A stretch of 63,846 bases of DNA from Paenibacillus sp. MAEPY2 (GTDB taxonomy: Bacteria > Bacillota > Bacilli > Paenibacillales > Paenibacillaceae): the NCBI RefSeq assembly GCF_000499205.1, contig NZ_AWUK01000042.1, forward strand, positions 1-63,846. Direction: 5' to 3'. Of this stretch, positions 15,437-24,261 are shown one piece after another. The notes beneath the pieces are model-generated. The model did not search any database. It was not told the origin of the DNA and saw only the letters and a list, made by a program, of their open reading frames with translations. Each line of letters starts with the position of its first letter. Positions within the stretch are counted from its first letter, which is position 1. Made by a program: the position numbers and the translations under genes.

Positions 15437-16735
15437 CTATTTATTGATAAAACCTTTGTAGTGGCGTTTGATCAATTGGCTTTCGATTTGCTTCATCGTA
15501 TCCAGCGCAACACCGATAACGATCAGGAGAGAAGTTCCTCCAATTTGCGCGGATTGAGGCAAACCAGAAAGTGCCCCCAAGATTACAGGCAGAACGGAAA
15601 TTACTGCCAAGAAGATGGCACCTGCCGTTGTCAAACGAGTCATGACACGGGTCAGATATTTCTCGGTTGCTTTACCCGGACGAATGCCTGGGATGTAACC
15701 GCCGTTCTTTTTCATGTTGTCAGCCATCTGCTGTGGATTCATCTGTACAAAAGTATAGAAGAATGTGAATCCGAAAATCATCACTACATAGAGTAACATA
15801 CCCAGAGGTTTGTGAGTAGTGAGATTGGCTCCGATCCACTGTGCCCATGTACGATCAGCCCAGAAGTTTGCGATGATCGATGGGAACATCAACAGAGATG
15901 AAGCAAAGATGACAGGGATAACACCTGCTGCATTAATCTTCAGCGGGATATGTGTGTTCTGTCCACCGTACATTTTGTTACCTACGACACGTTTAGCGTA
16001 CTGTACCGGAATTTTCCGAATCGCCTGCTGAATGTAAATGACACCTATGATAATCAGCACAATAACAATTGCTACGATTACCCCTTTAAGAATGTTCATG
16101 AACATTTGATCAGCTTGGATAAAGTCGGATTCGATCGTTTGTTTGATAATATTAGGCACCGTTGATAGGATACCCGCAAAGATCAAGATCGAAATCCCGT
16201 TTCCTATGCCCTTCTCGGTGATCTGCTCACCAAGCCACATTAGGAATGAAGTACCGGCCGTAAGTACAATCGCGATCAAGATATAATCTGCAAATGTTGC
16301 GTTAGGCACCATTTCTGTATTGTATAAGCGGTTGAATCCGATCGACGTACCAAACGCTTGAATCAATGCCAGACCTACCGTTAAATAACGGGTCAGTTGT
16401 GCAGATTTCTTCTTACCTTGTTCACCCTGCTTTGCCCACTCCGCTAGTTTAGGAATAACGTCCATGGAAAGCAGCTGCACTATGATAGACGCAGTGATGT
16501 AAGGCACGATCCCGAGCGCAAATATCGAGAACTGAAAGAGCGCTCCACCCGAGAACGTATTGAGAAGTCCAAAAACTTCTTTACCCGCAGAATTTGTCGC
16601 TTCGAAAACCTCTTTGTTAACCCCAGGTACTGGAACGAAGGATCCGATGCGGTAAATGATCAGTACAAAAAGGGTAAATAATACCCTTTTGCGCAGATCT
16701 TCAACCCGCCAGATATTCTTTAGGGTCTTGAACAT
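15437..16735 (-). CDS. secY: Protein translocase subunit SecY
   Basis: A 432-residue channel protein of the Sec translocon with ten predicted membrane helices. It starts MFKTLKNIWRVEDLRKR. Typical segments are PYITASIIVQLL in helix 2 and the cytoplasmic loop PGIRPGKATEKYL. It partners with SecE, also in this window, and SecA. Its ATG overlaps the rplO stop by one base (TAATG), so translation is probably coupled. Position and length are normal. Confidence 0.98.
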   Translation of the reverse strand: MFKTLKNIWRVEDLRKRVLFTLFVLIIYRIGSFVPVPGVNKEVFEATNSAGKEVFGLLNTFSGGALFQFSIFALGIVPYITASIIVQLLSMDVIPKLAEWAKQGEQGKKKSAQLTRYLTVGLALIQAFGTSIGFNRLYNTEMVPNATFADYILIAIVLTAGTSFLMWLGEQITEKGIGNGISILIFAGILSTVPNIIKQTIESDFIQADQMFMNILKGVIVAIVIVLIIIGVIYIQQAIRKIPVQYAKRVVGNKMYGGQNTHIPLKINAAGVIPVIFASSLLMFPSIIANFWADRTWAQWIGANLTTHKPLGMLLYVVMIFGFTFFYTFVQMNPQQMADNMKKNGGYIPGIRPGKATEKYLTRVMTRLTTAGAIFLAVISVLPVILGALSGLPQSAQIGGTSLLIVIGVALDTMKQIESQLIKRHYKGFINK

Positions 16736-17175
16736 TAAATCACCTCGGTTTTACCGCCGGCAGCTTCAATTTTCTCCACCGCAGATTGAGAAAACTTGTT
16801 AGCTTTAACAGTCAACTTCACAGTGACTTCACCGTTACCCAGAATTTTGATTCCGGATTTAGCGTTTTTAACTACGCCGTTCGTCATCAAGAATTCTGGA
16901 GTTACTTCAGTACCCTCAGCAAAACTGTTCAAGTCTTCAGTATTCACAACTGCGTATTCTTTGCGAGTTGGGTTTACGAAACCGCGTTTTGGCAAGCGAC
17001 GATACAATGGATTTTGTCCACCTTCGAAGCCTGGACGAACACCACCGCCGGAACGAGAATTTTGTCCTTTGTGACCGCGACCTGATGTTTTACCAGTACC
17101 ACTACTTGGACCGCGACCAAGACGTTTACGTTCTTTGCGGGATCCAGGAGATGGTGAAAGCTCATGTAACTTCAT
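16735..17175 (-). CDS. rplO: 50S ribosomal protein L15
   Basis: A 146-residue protein with the usual MKLHELSPSPGSRKERKR start and the glycine-rich GRGHKGQNSRSGGGVRPGFEG stretch that threads into 23S rRNA. ATG at 17175 is chosen; the in-frame GTG at 17187 lies inside the Shine-Dalgarno sequence. It is between rpmD and secY and overlaps secY by one base. Confidence 0.97.
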   Translation of the reverse strand: MKLHELSPSPGSRKERKRLGRGPSSGTGKTSGRGHKGQNSRSGGGVRPGFEGGQNPLYRRLPKRGFVNPTRKEYAVVNTEDLNSFAEGTEVTPEFLMTNGVVKNAKSGIKILGNGEVTVKLTVKANKFSQSAVEKIEAAGGKTEVI

Positions 17176-17218
17176 CGTTCGTTGCACCTCCTTAAAGATT
17201 TGTGGGATTAACCCTTTT

Positions 17219-17404
17219 TTAAACTTCTACTTCTTTAACAGCGACCAAGTGGCTTACTTTGTTAATCATACCACGAATGGCAGGATTGTCGTTTTGAACC
17301 ACTTTACTGTTGATTTTGCGCAAGCCCAATGTTTTCACAGTTGTTCTTTGCGTCTCCGGACGTCCGATCAAGCTGCGGACGAGGGTAATTTCTAATTTAG
17401 CCAT
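17219..17404 (-). CDS. rpmD: 50S ribosomal protein L30
   Basis: A 61-residue protein, MAKLEITLVRSLIGRPETQR onward, of normal bacterial length, with the TVKTLGLRKI helix that contacts 23S rRNA. AAGGAGGG precedes ATG. It sits between rpsE and rplO, twelve bases after the former. Confidence 0.97.
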   Translation of the reverse strand: MAKLEITLVRSLIGRPETQRTTVKTLGLRKINSKVVQNDNPAIRGMINKVSHLVAVKEVEV

Positions 17405-17416
17405 GAGATTCCCTCC

Positions 17417-17914
17417 TTAACCCAGAAGCTCTTCGACGGATTTGCCGCGCAGTTTTGCCACGTCTTCAGCACGTTTCAAACGGGACAAACCTTCCAAAGT
17501 CGCATTGACCATGTTCATGGAATTCGAAGAACCCAGAGATTTTGTCAAAATGTCACCTACACCAGCAAGTTCGAGAACCGCACGTACAGGACCACCAGCG
17601 ATAACACCAGTACCTTCAGATGCTGGTTTCAACAGAACGCGTCCTGCGCCGAACTTACCTGTTACCAAGTGAGGAATCGAAGTTCCTACGAGTGGAACGT
17701 GTACAAGGTTTTTCTTAGCGTCTTCAATACCTTTGCGAATTGCATCAGGTACTTCGCCCGCTTTACCGATACCAGCTCCAACCCAGCCGTTGCCGTCGCC
17801 GACTACAACCAGTGCGCTAAAGCTGAAACGGCGTCCGCCTTTTACTACTTTAGCTACGCGATTAATATTTACAACTCTTTCAGACAGTTCCAAAGTATTC
17901 GGATCTACACGCAA
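17417..17914 (-). CDS. rpsE: 30S ribosomal protein S5
   Basis: A 165-residue protein of the mRNA entry region that affects decoding accuracy. The double-stranded-RNA-like N-terminal domain shows RVAKVVKGGRRFSFSALVVV, followed by GNGWVGAGIGKAGEVPDAIR. The start is TTG at 17914, eight bases after GGAGG; no alternative ATG is nearby. Non-ATG starts recur in this cluster. It lies between rplR and rpmD. Confidence 0.97.
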   Translation of the reverse strand: MRVDPNTLELSERVVNINRVAKVVKGGRRFSFSALVVVGDGNGWVGAGIGKAGEVPDAIRKGIEDAKKNLVHVPLVGTSIPHLVTGKFGAGRVLLKPASEGTGVIAGGPVRAVLELAGVGDILTKSLGSSNSMNMVNATLEGLSRLKRAEDVAKLRGKSVEELLG

Positions 17915-17941
17915 GTCGTTAACCTCCTTTTTAAAAATATC

Positions 17942-18310
17942 TTAAAACTCAAGTCCTGCTTCACGAGCCGCTGCAGCCAATGCTGCGATACGACCATGGT
18001 ACAGATAACCGCTACGGTCAAATACGATGTTTGAAACGCCTTTGTCTTTCGCACGTTTAGCAACGAGTTCGCCAACTTTACGAGCAGATTCAACAGATGC
18101 GCCGTTTTGGATGTCGCCGCTCAATTCTTTGTCTACAGTAGACGCGGAAGCGATCGTAACACCAGCTACATCATCGATGATTTGAGCATACATATGTTTA
18201 CCAGAACGGAATACGTTCAAACGAGGACGTGCTGCCGTTCCTTGGATTTTCTTACGAACACGCAGGTGTCTTTTCAGACGAGCCTTGTTTTTATCTTGTT
18301 TCGTAATCAT
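17942..18310 (-). CDS. rplR: 50S ribosomal protein L18
   Basis: A 122-residue 5S rRNA-binding protein, MITKQDKNKARLKRHLRVRKK, with the C-terminal FDRSGYLYHGRIAALAAAARE. It works with L5 in the central protuberance. AAGGAGTG lies upstream of ATG. It is preceded by rplF with a roughly 120-base gap in which I see no clear feature. Confidence 0.97.
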   Translation of the reverse strand: MITKQDKNKARLKRHLRVRKKIQGTAARPRLNVFRSGKHMYAQIIDDVAGVTIASASTVDKELSGDIQNGASVESARKVGELVAKRAKDKGVSNIVFDRSGYLYHGRIAALAAAAREAGLEF

Positions 18311-18427
18311 CTCAGGGATTCACTCCTTTCAGGTTACCTCGCTGGCTTCAAACCAGAAGCCACGGGGTATATTAGAAACACAAGAAGCAAGCAAGCCGAA
18401 AACCGCGCAAAGGCGGCAAGAAAAATC

Positions 18428-18970
18428 TTATTTCTTCTTACCGGCTTTACCTTCCTTACGGATGATACGCTCGCCTTCATATTTAATACCTTTACCTTTG
18501 TACGGCTCAGGTTCACGAACGGAACGGATTTTAGCAGCGTAAGCACCTACACGCTCTTTATCGATTCCGCGAACGATGATTTTCGTGTTCGAAGGAACTT
18601 CGAACTCGATTCCCGCTTCCGGTGTAATTTCAACCGGGTGAGAGTAGCCAACGTTCAGAACGATTTTATCTCCGGATTTGCTTGCACGATATCCGACCCC
18701 AACCAGCTCCAGAGATTTTGCGAATCCTTCAGTAACACCACTCACCATGTTGTTTACAACGCTACGCGTTGTGCCATGCAAAGAACGGTGAGTTTTGTTA
18801 TCGGAAGGACGCACAACTGTAATTTCGTTGTTTTCAACCGTTACTTTCATGTCTTTATGAAGTTCACGAGTCAAAGATCCTTTAGGTCCTTTTACCGTAA
18901 TAACGGTGTTGTCCAGTGTGATGTCCACACCACTTGGTACTGTAATTGGTTTGCGACCAATACGAGACAT
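18428..18970 (-). CDS. rplF: 50S ribosomal protein L6
   Basis: A 180-residue two-domain protein near the factor-binding site, MSRIGRKPITVPSGVDITL onward, with GYSHPVEI and the C-terminal EPYKGKGIKYEGE. ATG at 18970 is chosen; the in-frame GTG nine bases upstream is part of the GGAGGTG ribosome site. It lies between rpsH and rplR. Confidence 0.97.
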   Translation of the reverse strand: MSRIGRKPITVPSGVDITLDNTVITVKGPKGSLTRELHKDMKVTVENNEITVVRPSDNKTHRSLHGTTRSVVNNMVSGVTEGFAKSLELVGVGYRASKSGDKIVLNVGYSHPVEITPEAGIEFEVPSNTKIIVRGIDKERVGAYAAKIRSVREPEPYKGKGIKYEGERIIRKEGKAGKKK

Positions 18971-19000
18971 ATGTTGCACCTCCTATCTTGTGACGTTATA

Positions 19001-19399
19001 TTACCAAACGTAGCAGACGACTTCTCCGCCGGATTTCGATTGACGAGCTTCTTTGTCCGTCATGATACCTTTGGATGTCGAGATAATAGCGATACCCAGA
19101 CCACCAAGTACACGAGGTACTTCGTTGCTTTTCGTGTAAACACGAAGACCAGGTTTACTGATTCTTTTCAGACCAGTAATAACACGCTCGTTATTTTGAC
19201 CGTATTTCAGGAAAACACGGATAATCCCTTGTTTGTTATCGTCGATAACTTCAGCATCACGGATGAAACCTTCACGCTTCAGGATGTCGGCGATTTGTTT
19301 TTTCATTGTCGAAGCAGGCATTTCTACCGTTTCGTGACGAACTGTGTTCGCGTTACGAATACGAGTAAGCATATCTGCAATTGGATCAGACATAGTCAT
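19001..19399 (-). CDS. rpsH: 30S ribosomal protein S8
   Basis: A 132-residue central-domain protein, MTMSDPIADMLTRIRNA, ending STSKGIMTDKEARQ followed by GGEVVCYVW. In bacteria S8 is the classic repressor of the spc operon in enterics; I see no such site here. GGAGG is ten bases before the first ATG. A second ATG two codons on is also possible. Confidence 0.97.
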   Translation of the reverse strand: MTMSDPIADMLTRIRNANTVRHETVEMPASTMKKQIADILKREGFIRDAEVIDDNKQGIIRVFLKYGQNNERVITGLKRISKPGLRVYTKSNEVPRVLGGLGIAIISTSKGIMTDKEARQSKSGGEVVCYVW

Positions 19400-19431
19400 T
19401 GTGAGTTAACCTCCTTCCCGTTCAGGACTTT

Positions 19432-19617
19432 TTACCAGCTTGCTTTTTTCACGCCAGGGATCTGGCCTTTATAAGCTAATTCACGGAAGCAAATTCTGCA
19501 AATTTTGAACTTCTGCAGTACCGAATGTGGACGTCCGCAACGCTCACAGCGTGTATAAGCACGTACTTTAAACTTTGGTGTACGTTGTTGTTTAACTTTC
19601 ATCGAAGTTTTTGCCAC
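19432..19617 (-). CDS. rpsZ: 30S ribosomal protein S14, zinc-binding type Z
   Basis: A 61-residue S14 of the short, zinc-containing form. The ligands are in CERC (residues 24-27) and CRIC (40-43). It ends GQIPGVKKASW. This C+ version is the main S14 in Firmicutes and is normally placed between rplE and rpsH, as here. A zinc-free paralogue would be expected elsewhere in the genome if at all. Confidence 0.96.
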   Translation of the reverse strand: MAKTSMKVKQQRTPKFKVRAYTRCERCGRPHSVLQKFKICRICFRELAYKGQIPGVKKASW

Positions 19618-19690
19618 TTAGCCTGACACCTCCTAAATAATTTCGGAGAAAAGGGAGTCTTTCCAGACACCCGGAAACGTTATAGTAACA

Positions 19691-20233
19691 TTATTTTACG
19701 AAAGGCATTCCCAGTTGCGTGAGCAATTCACGGGACTCTTCGTCTGTTTTCGCCGTTGTAACAATGACAATGTCCATACCGCGGACTTTGTCTACTTTAT
19801 CATACTCAATCTCTGGGAAGATCAGTTGTTCTTTCAGACCCAGTGTATAGTTACCACGTCCGTCGAAAGCTTTGCTCGATACACCGCGGAAGTCGCGGAC
19901 ACGAGGAAGCGTAACGTTGAGCAATTTATCGAGGAAGAAGTACATGCGCTCGCCGCGCAATGTTACTTTCACACCGATAGGCATGTTCTCACGCAGTTTG
20001 AAACCTGCGATAGATTTTTTAGCACGAGTGATTACAGGTTTTTGACCTGCGATCAATTGCAAATCGTTTACTGCGGAATCCAACACTTTGGAGTTTTGGA
20101 CAGCGTCGCCCACACCCATGTTGATAACGATTTTCTCGATTTTCGGCACTTGCATTACCGTTGTATAGTTAAACTTCTGCATCAAAGCAGGAGCAATTTC
20201 GTTCAGGTAACGTTCTTTCATTCTTGCTGCCAT
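19691..20233 (-). CDS. rplE: 50S ribosomal protein L5
   Basis: A 180-residue 5S rRNA-binding protein of the central protuberance. Typical segments are MQVPKIEKIVINMGVGDAVQ, AKKSIAGFKLRENMPIG and the C-terminal MDIVIVTTAKTDEE. GGAGG precedes ATG at 20233. It lies between rplX and rpsZ with normal length. Confidence 0.98.
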   Translation of the reverse strand: MAARMKERYLNEIAPALMQKFNYTTVMQVPKIEKIVINMGVGDAVQNSKVLDSAVNDLQLIAGQKPVITRAKKSIAGFKLRENMPIGVKVTLRGERMYFFLDKLLNVTLPRVRDFRGVSSKAFDGRGNYTLGLKEQLIFPEIEYDKVDKVRGMDIVIVTTAKTDEESRELLTQLGMPFVK

Positions 20234-20265
20234 GAATCATAGACCTCCTTTCTCATTCGGTTCAA

Positions 20266-20619
20266 TTAGTCGATAATTTCTCCGGAACGTTTAGCAACGC
20301 GCACTTTCTTTCCGTTATCCAACACTTTGTAACCTACACGGGTTACTTTTCCGCTCTTTGGATCGATGTGCATTACGTTGGAAACGTGAATCGGAGCTTC
20401 CTTCTCGATAATGCCGCCTTGCGGATTTTGCTGGTTAGGCTTCTGGTGTTTTTTAATCATGTTAACACCTTCCACAAGGACACGGTTCTCACGAGGATAA
20501 GCAGCGATGACACGGCCTTTTTTACCTTTGTCTTTACCGCTGATCACCATAACTGTATCTTCTTTTTTAACATGAAGTTTATTGTTATGGGATTCCAGAA
20601 CTTTTTTCACTCTTGGCAT
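20266..20619 (-). CDS. rplX: 50S ribosomal protein L24
   Basis: A 117-residue KOW-type assembly initiator protein of the large subunit. The KOW segment is DTVMVISGKDKGKKGRVIA near residues 20-40, followed by NMIKKHQKPNQQNPQGGI. ATG at 20619 is chosen because the in-frame GTG upstream is part of the GGAGGTG ribosome site. Confidence 0.97.
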   Translation of the reverse strand: MPRVKKVLESHNNKLHVKKEDTVMVISGKDKGKKGRVIAAYPRENRVLVEGVNMIKKHQKPNQQNPQGGIIEKEAPIHVSNVMHIDPKSGKVTRVGYKVLDNGKKVRVAKRSGEIID

Positions 20620-20658
20620 TTCGTACACCTCCTGTTTCTAACATCACGAGATTAAGCT

Positions 20659-21027
20659 TTAGATAACTTCTGGGGCCAAGGAAACGATTTTCATGAAGTC
20701 TTTCTCGCGGAGTTCACGAGCAACAGGTCCGAAAATACGTGTTCCACGTGGGCTTCTGTCGTCTTTTACAACAACCGCTGCATTTTCATCAAAACCGATG
20801 TAGGAACCGTCTTTACGACGTACAGAACGTTTCGTACGAACGACAACCGCTCTAACTACATCACCTTTTTTGACAACGCCGCCTGGTGTTGCTTGTTTTA
20901 CAGAACAAACGATCAGATCACCGATTTGAGCTGTACGACGTCCCGTACCGCCGAGTACGCGGATACACATCAGTTCCTTCGCACCGGAGTTGTCAGCCAC
21001 AGTCAAACGTGTAAATGGTTGAATCAT
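20659..21027 (-). CDS. rplN: 50S ribosomal protein L14
   Basis: A 122-residue beta-barrel protein, MIQPFTRLTVADNSGAKELM onward, with the central AVVVRTKRSVRRKDGSYI and the end MKIVSLAPEVI. It contacts 16S rRNA at an intersubunit bridge and is the docking site of silencing factor RsfS. AAGGAGG precedes ATG. Neighbours are rpsQ and rplX. Confidence 0.98.
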   Translation of the reverse strand: MIQPFTRLTVADNSGAKELMCIRVLGGTGRRTAQIGDLIVCSVKQATPGGVVKKGDVVRAVVVRTKRSVRRKDGSYIGFDENAAVVVKDDRSPRGTRIFGPVARELREKDFMKIVSLAPEVI

Positions 21028-21062
21028 TTAGTATTCCTCCTTTCAGCTATGCTGCTGATGCA

Positions 21063-21329
21063 TTAGATGATAATCGCTTTTTCTACGACTTCAGTAAGTC
21101 TCCAGCGTTTATCTTTCGAAAGCGGACGAGTCTCCATGATTTTCACCGTGTCACCGATTTTCGCAGTGTTTTCTTCGTCATGCGCTTTGAATTTTTTAGT
21201 AACCTTGATACGTTTATGGTACAAGTCGTGTTTTTTGTAAGTTTCTACAGCAACAACGATCGTTTTATCCATTTTATCACTGACTACTTTACCTGTTTGC
21301 ACTTTACGTGCGTTACGTTCTTCGCTCAT
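21063..21329 (-). CDS. rpsQ: 30S ribosomal protein S17
   Basis: An 88-residue OB-fold primary binding protein, with VQTGKVVSDKMDKTIVVAVE near the start and the MIRETRPLS-like segment IMETRPLSKDKRWRL. AGGAGG precedes ATG. It lies between rpmC and rplN. Length and ends are normal. Confidence 0.97.
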   Translation of the reverse strand: MSEERNARKVQTGKVVSDKMDKTIVVAVETYKKHDLYHKRIKVTKKFKAHDEENTAKIGDTVKIMETRPLSKDKRWRLTEVVEKAIII

Positions 21330-21377
21330 TGTTGGCCTCCTTCCTGATTACGGACGGATTAGACATCCGATCCCTAA

Positions 21378-21575
21378 TTAACCGATTCCCAATTCTCTTT
21401 CACGGATAATGGTTTTAGCACGAGCTATTTCTTTCCGCACATCACGGATTCGAGTCGGGTTATCCAGCTGACCGGTAGCGAGTTGAAAGCGGAGGTTAAA
21501 GAGTTCTTCTTTAAATCCGGCAATCTTTTGCTCGATTTCAGCAGAGGTTAGGTTGCGAAATTCACTAGCTTTCAT
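21378..21575 (-). CDS. rpmC: 50S ribosomal protein L29
   Basis: A 65-residue helical protein at the tunnel exit, where it helps dock trigger factor and SRP. It reads MKASEFRNLTSAEIEQKIAG, with FNLRFQLATGQLDNPTRIR in the middle. ATG at 21575 gives the family length; this start overlaps the end of rplP by 11 bases, implying translational coupling, and the ribosome site is weak. Confidence 0.95.
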   Translation of the reverse strand: MKASEFRNLTSAEIEQKIAGFKEELFNLRFQLATGQLDNPTRIRDVRKEIARAKTIIRERELGIG

Positions 21576-21999
21576 TTGCTTCACCACCCAATTCTTCACG
21601 TTTCACAAACTTCGTTTTGATTGGCAGTTTGTGAGCGGCAAGACGCATTGCTTCGCGTGCAACATCCTCCGGTACACCAGCAAGTTCAAACATGATCTTA
21701 CCTGGTTTCACAACTGCAACCCATTTTTCTACGTTACCTTTACCGCTACCCATCCGAACCTCGAGAGGCTTTTGAGTGATTGGTTTGTCTGGGAAAATTT
21801 TGATCCAAACTTTACCACCACGTTTGATGTAACGAGTCATCGCAATACGAGCCGCTTCGATTTGACGGTTCGTAATCCAAGCCGGTTCCGTAGCTTGCAG
21901 ACCATACTCGCCAAAGTTCAGCGTAGTTCCGCCTTTAGCTTGGCCCTTCATATGTCCACGTTGTTGCTTACGGTGTTTTACACGTTTTGGTACCAACAT
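21565..21999 (-). CDS. rplP: 50S ribosomal protein L16
   Basis: A 144-residue protein near the peptidyl transferase centre and A-site tRNA, MLVPKRVKHRKQQRGHMKGQ, with IEAARIAMTRYIKRGGKVWI and MGSGKGNVEKWVAVVKPGK. AAGGAGG lies upstream of ATG. It overlaps rpmC by 11 bases at its end and is two bases from the rpsC stop. Confidence 0.98.
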   Translation of the reverse strand: MLVPKRVKHRKQQRGHMKGQAKGGTTLNFGEYGLQATEPAWITNRQIEAARIAMTRYIKRGGKVWIKIFPDKPITQKPLEVRMGSGKGNVEKWVAVVKPGKIMFELAGVPEDVAREAMRLAAHKLPIKTKFVKREELGGEANES

Positions 22000-22001
22000 G
22001 A

Positions 22002-22667
22002 TTAGTTGCCTCCTTCCTTAGCAGCCTGTTTCTTAGCCGTAGGAAGAACCTCTCCACGATAGATCCATACTTTTACGCCGATACGGCCGTAAGTAGTATG
22101 AGCCTCTGCTGTACCGTAGTCGATGTCGGCACGAAGCGTGTGCAGTGGAACAGTTCCTTCGCTGTAGCCTTCCGAACGTGCGATCTCAGCTCCGCCAAGA
22201 CGTCCGCCCACTTGAGTTTTAATACCTTTTGCACCAGAGCGCATTGTTCTTTGAATAGCTTGTTTCAGAGCACGACGGAAAGAAACACGACGTTCCAATT
22301 GTTGTGCAATGCTTTCAGCTACCAGGATCGCGTCCAGGTCTTGGTTCTTAATTTCAGAAATGTTGATGTGTACTTTTTTACCGCCTGCGATTTTCGTAAT
22401 TTGATTACGAAGATTTTCAACTTCCGAACCACCCTTACCGATAACCATACCTGGTTTCGCAGTGTGAATCGTTACGTTTACGCGGTTAGCCGCTCTCTCG
22501 ATTTCAACACGAGACATAGCGGAGTCTTTCAATTTATTTTTCAGGAATTCACGAATTTTCACGTCTTCCATCAAAAGATCGCCGAAGTCTTTACCTGCAT
22601 ACCACTTAGATTCCCAGTCACGGATAATTCCGACACGGAGTCCGACTGGATTTACCTTTTGGCCCAC
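22002..22667 (-). CDS. rpsC: 30S ribosomal protein S3
   Basis: A 221-residue mRNA-entry protein with helicase-related function. It reads MGQKVNPVGLRVGIIRDWES, then a KH domain with MVIGKGGSEVENLR, and the C-terminal IDYGTAEAHTTYGRIGVKVW. The start is GTG at 22667 with AAGGAGGGG upstream. It lies between rplV and rplP. Confidence 0.98.
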   Translation of the reverse strand: MGQKVNPVGLRVGIIRDWESKWYAGKDFGDLLMEDVKIREFLKNKLKDSAMSRVEIERAANRVNVTIHTAKPGMVIGKGGSEVENLRNQITKIAGGKKVHINISEIKNQDLDAILVAESIAQQLERRVSFRRALKQAIQRTMRSGAKGIKTQVGGRLGGAEIARSEGYSEGTVPLHTLRADIDYGTAEAHTTYGRIGVKVWIYRGEVLPTAKKQAAKEGGN

Positions 22668-22682
22668 ACATTTCCCCTCCTT

Positions 22683-23015
22683 CTACTTTTCAGATACCAC
22701 CAAAGTGATGTGGCTAGTACGTTTGTTAATACGACTTGCACGTCCCATTGCACGAGGGCGGAAACGTTTCATTGTCGGTCCTTGGTTCACGTAAGCTTGC
22801 GAAATGACCAAGTTATTAACATCCAAAGAATAGTTATGTTCCGCATTTGCAATCGCGGAGTTAAGCAACTTCTCAACAATCGGAGAAGCGGATTTCGGAG
22901 TGTGACGGAGAATGGCAACCGCCTCACCTACTTGCTTGCCGCGAATCAAGTCAACAACGAGTTGAACTTTACGAGGAGCAATCCGGATAAACTTAGCATG
23001 TGCTTTTGCTTCCAT
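22683..23015 (-). CDS. rplV: 50S ribosomal protein L22
   Basis: A 110-residue tunnel protein, MEAKAHAKFIRIAPRKVQLV, with the extended hairpin QGPTMKRFRPRAMGRASRI that lines the exit tunnel near the macrolide site and looks wild type. ATG at 23015 is chosen by GGAGG seven bases upstream rather than the longer frame to 23033. Confidence 0.97.
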   Translation of the reverse strand: MEAKAHAKFIRIAPRKVQLVVDLIRGKQVGEAVAILRHTPKSASPIVEKLLNSAIANAEHNYSLDVNNLVISQAYVNQGPTMKRFRPRAMGRASRINKRTSHITLVVSEK

Positions 23016-23050
23016 TGTGTAACCTCCTCTCAAACATTAAAGATGTTCAT

Positions 23051-23329
23051 TTATCTTCTTGTTTTCTTATCATCATCAGTATGGCCTTTGTACGTACGGG
23101 TTGGAGCGAACTCACCCAGTTTGTGTCCGACCATGTCCTCAGTTACGTATACTGGTACGTGTTTACGACCGTCATATACGCCAAATGTGTGTCCGATGAA
23201 TTGCGGGAAAATTGTAGAACGACGGGACCAGGTTTTAATAACGAGTTTCTTACCGGATGCTTCCATCTCTTCTACTTTTTTCAGCATGTAGCCATCAATG
23301 AATGGCCCTTTTTTCAAACTGCGACCCAT
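23051..23329 (-). CDS. rpsS: 30S ribosomal protein S19
   Basis: A 92-residue head protein, MGRSLKKGPFIDGYMLKKVE, with STIFPQFIGHTFGVYDGRKH and the LGEFAPTRTYKGH tail. GGGAGG precedes ATG. It is between rplB and rplV. Confidence 0.98.
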   Translation of the reverse strand: MGRSLKKGPFIDGYMLKKVEEMEASGKKLVIKTWSRRSTIFPQFIGHTFGVYDGRKHVPVYVTEDMVGHKLGEFAPTRTYKGHTDDDKKTRR

Positions 23330-23400
23330 GTGGAGATCCTCCCTTCAAACGTAGCTATTATGCATCCGCAGATGCCTCACGAAGTTATGCACAGTGTGTA

Positions 23401-24231
23401 TTACTTCGTGCGGCGGCGAATGATGTATTTATCAGAAGCTTTATTTTTCTTACGCGTTTTGTAACCAAGAGTAGGTTTACCCCATGGTGACATTGGCGAT
23501 TTACGTCCGATTGGAGCACGACCTTCACCACCACCGTGTGGGTGATCGTTAGGGTTCATTACTACACCACGAACTTCAGGACGTTTACCCAACCAACGGC
23601 TACGACCGGCTTTACCGATTTTGATAAGCTCGTGGTCTTGGTTACCAACAGATCCAATTGTTGCGCGGCAAACTTTCAAAATACGACGAACTTCTCCGGA
23701 AGAGAGACGAACGGAAACGTATTTTTCTTCTTTACCAAGCAATTGAGCTTCTGTACCAGCAGCACGAACCAATTGTCCGCCTTTACCTGGTTTCAACTCG
23801 ATGTTGTGGATAACAGTACCTACTGGAATATTTTCGAGTGGCAATGCGTTTCCGATTTTGATGTCTGATTCAGGTCCGGAGAATACTTGATCTCCAACTT
23901 TCAAACCTTTAGGAGCGATGATATAACGTTTTTCACCATCAGCATAGTGAATCAGAGCGATGTTAGATGTACGGTTCGGGTCATACTCAATCGTAGCAAC
24001 GCGGCCCGGTATTCCATCTTTAGTACGTTTGAAGTCAATGATACGGTATTTACGTTTGTGTCCACCACCATGGTGACGAACTGTAATTTTACCTTGGTTG
24101 TTGCGGCCTGCTTGTTTGCTCAATGGGGCCAACAACGATTTCTCCGGCTGATCTGTGGTGATTTCCTCAAATGTAGAAACGGACATGTTCCGTCTTGCCG
24201 GGGAAGTTGGTTTATACTTTTTGATTGGCAC
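23401..24231 (-). CDS. rplB: 50S ribosomal protein L2
   Basis: A 276-residue protein needed for subunit association and peptidyl transfer. The key C-terminal region is NPNDHPHGGGEGRAPIGR, including the conserved histidine near the catalytic centre. The N-terminal IKKYKPTSPARRNMSVSTFE is typical. The start is GTG at 24231 with AAGGAGGG upstream. It lies between rplW and rpsS. Confidence 0.98.
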   Translation of the reverse strand: MPIKKYKPTSPARRNMSVSTFEEITTDQPEKSLLAPLSKQAGRNNQGKITVRHHGGGHKRKYRIIDFKRTKDGIPGRVATIEYDPNRTSNIALIHYADGEKRYIIAPKGLKVGDQVFSGPESDIKIGNALPLENIPVGTVIHNIELKPGKGGQLVRAAGTEAQLLGKEEKYVSVRLSSGEVRRILKVCRATIGSVGNQDHELIKIGKAGRSRWLGKRPEVRGVVMNPNDHPHGGGEGRAPIGRKSPMSPWGKPTLGYKTRKKNKASDKYIIRRRTK

Positions 24232-24261
24232 TGGGTTTCCCTCCTTACTTCAAAAATTCAA

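Noticed and set aside
18107..19474. A 455-residue plus-strand open frame across rplR, rplF and rpsH
   Set aside because: It is antisense to three certain ribosomal genes, rich in Phe, Arg and Thr as expected from reversed codon use, and has no ribosome site or family.
22098..23291. A 397-residue plus-strand open frame opposite rpsC-rplV-rpsS
   Set aside because: It is antisense to certain genes with a composition typical of reversed ribosomal genes.
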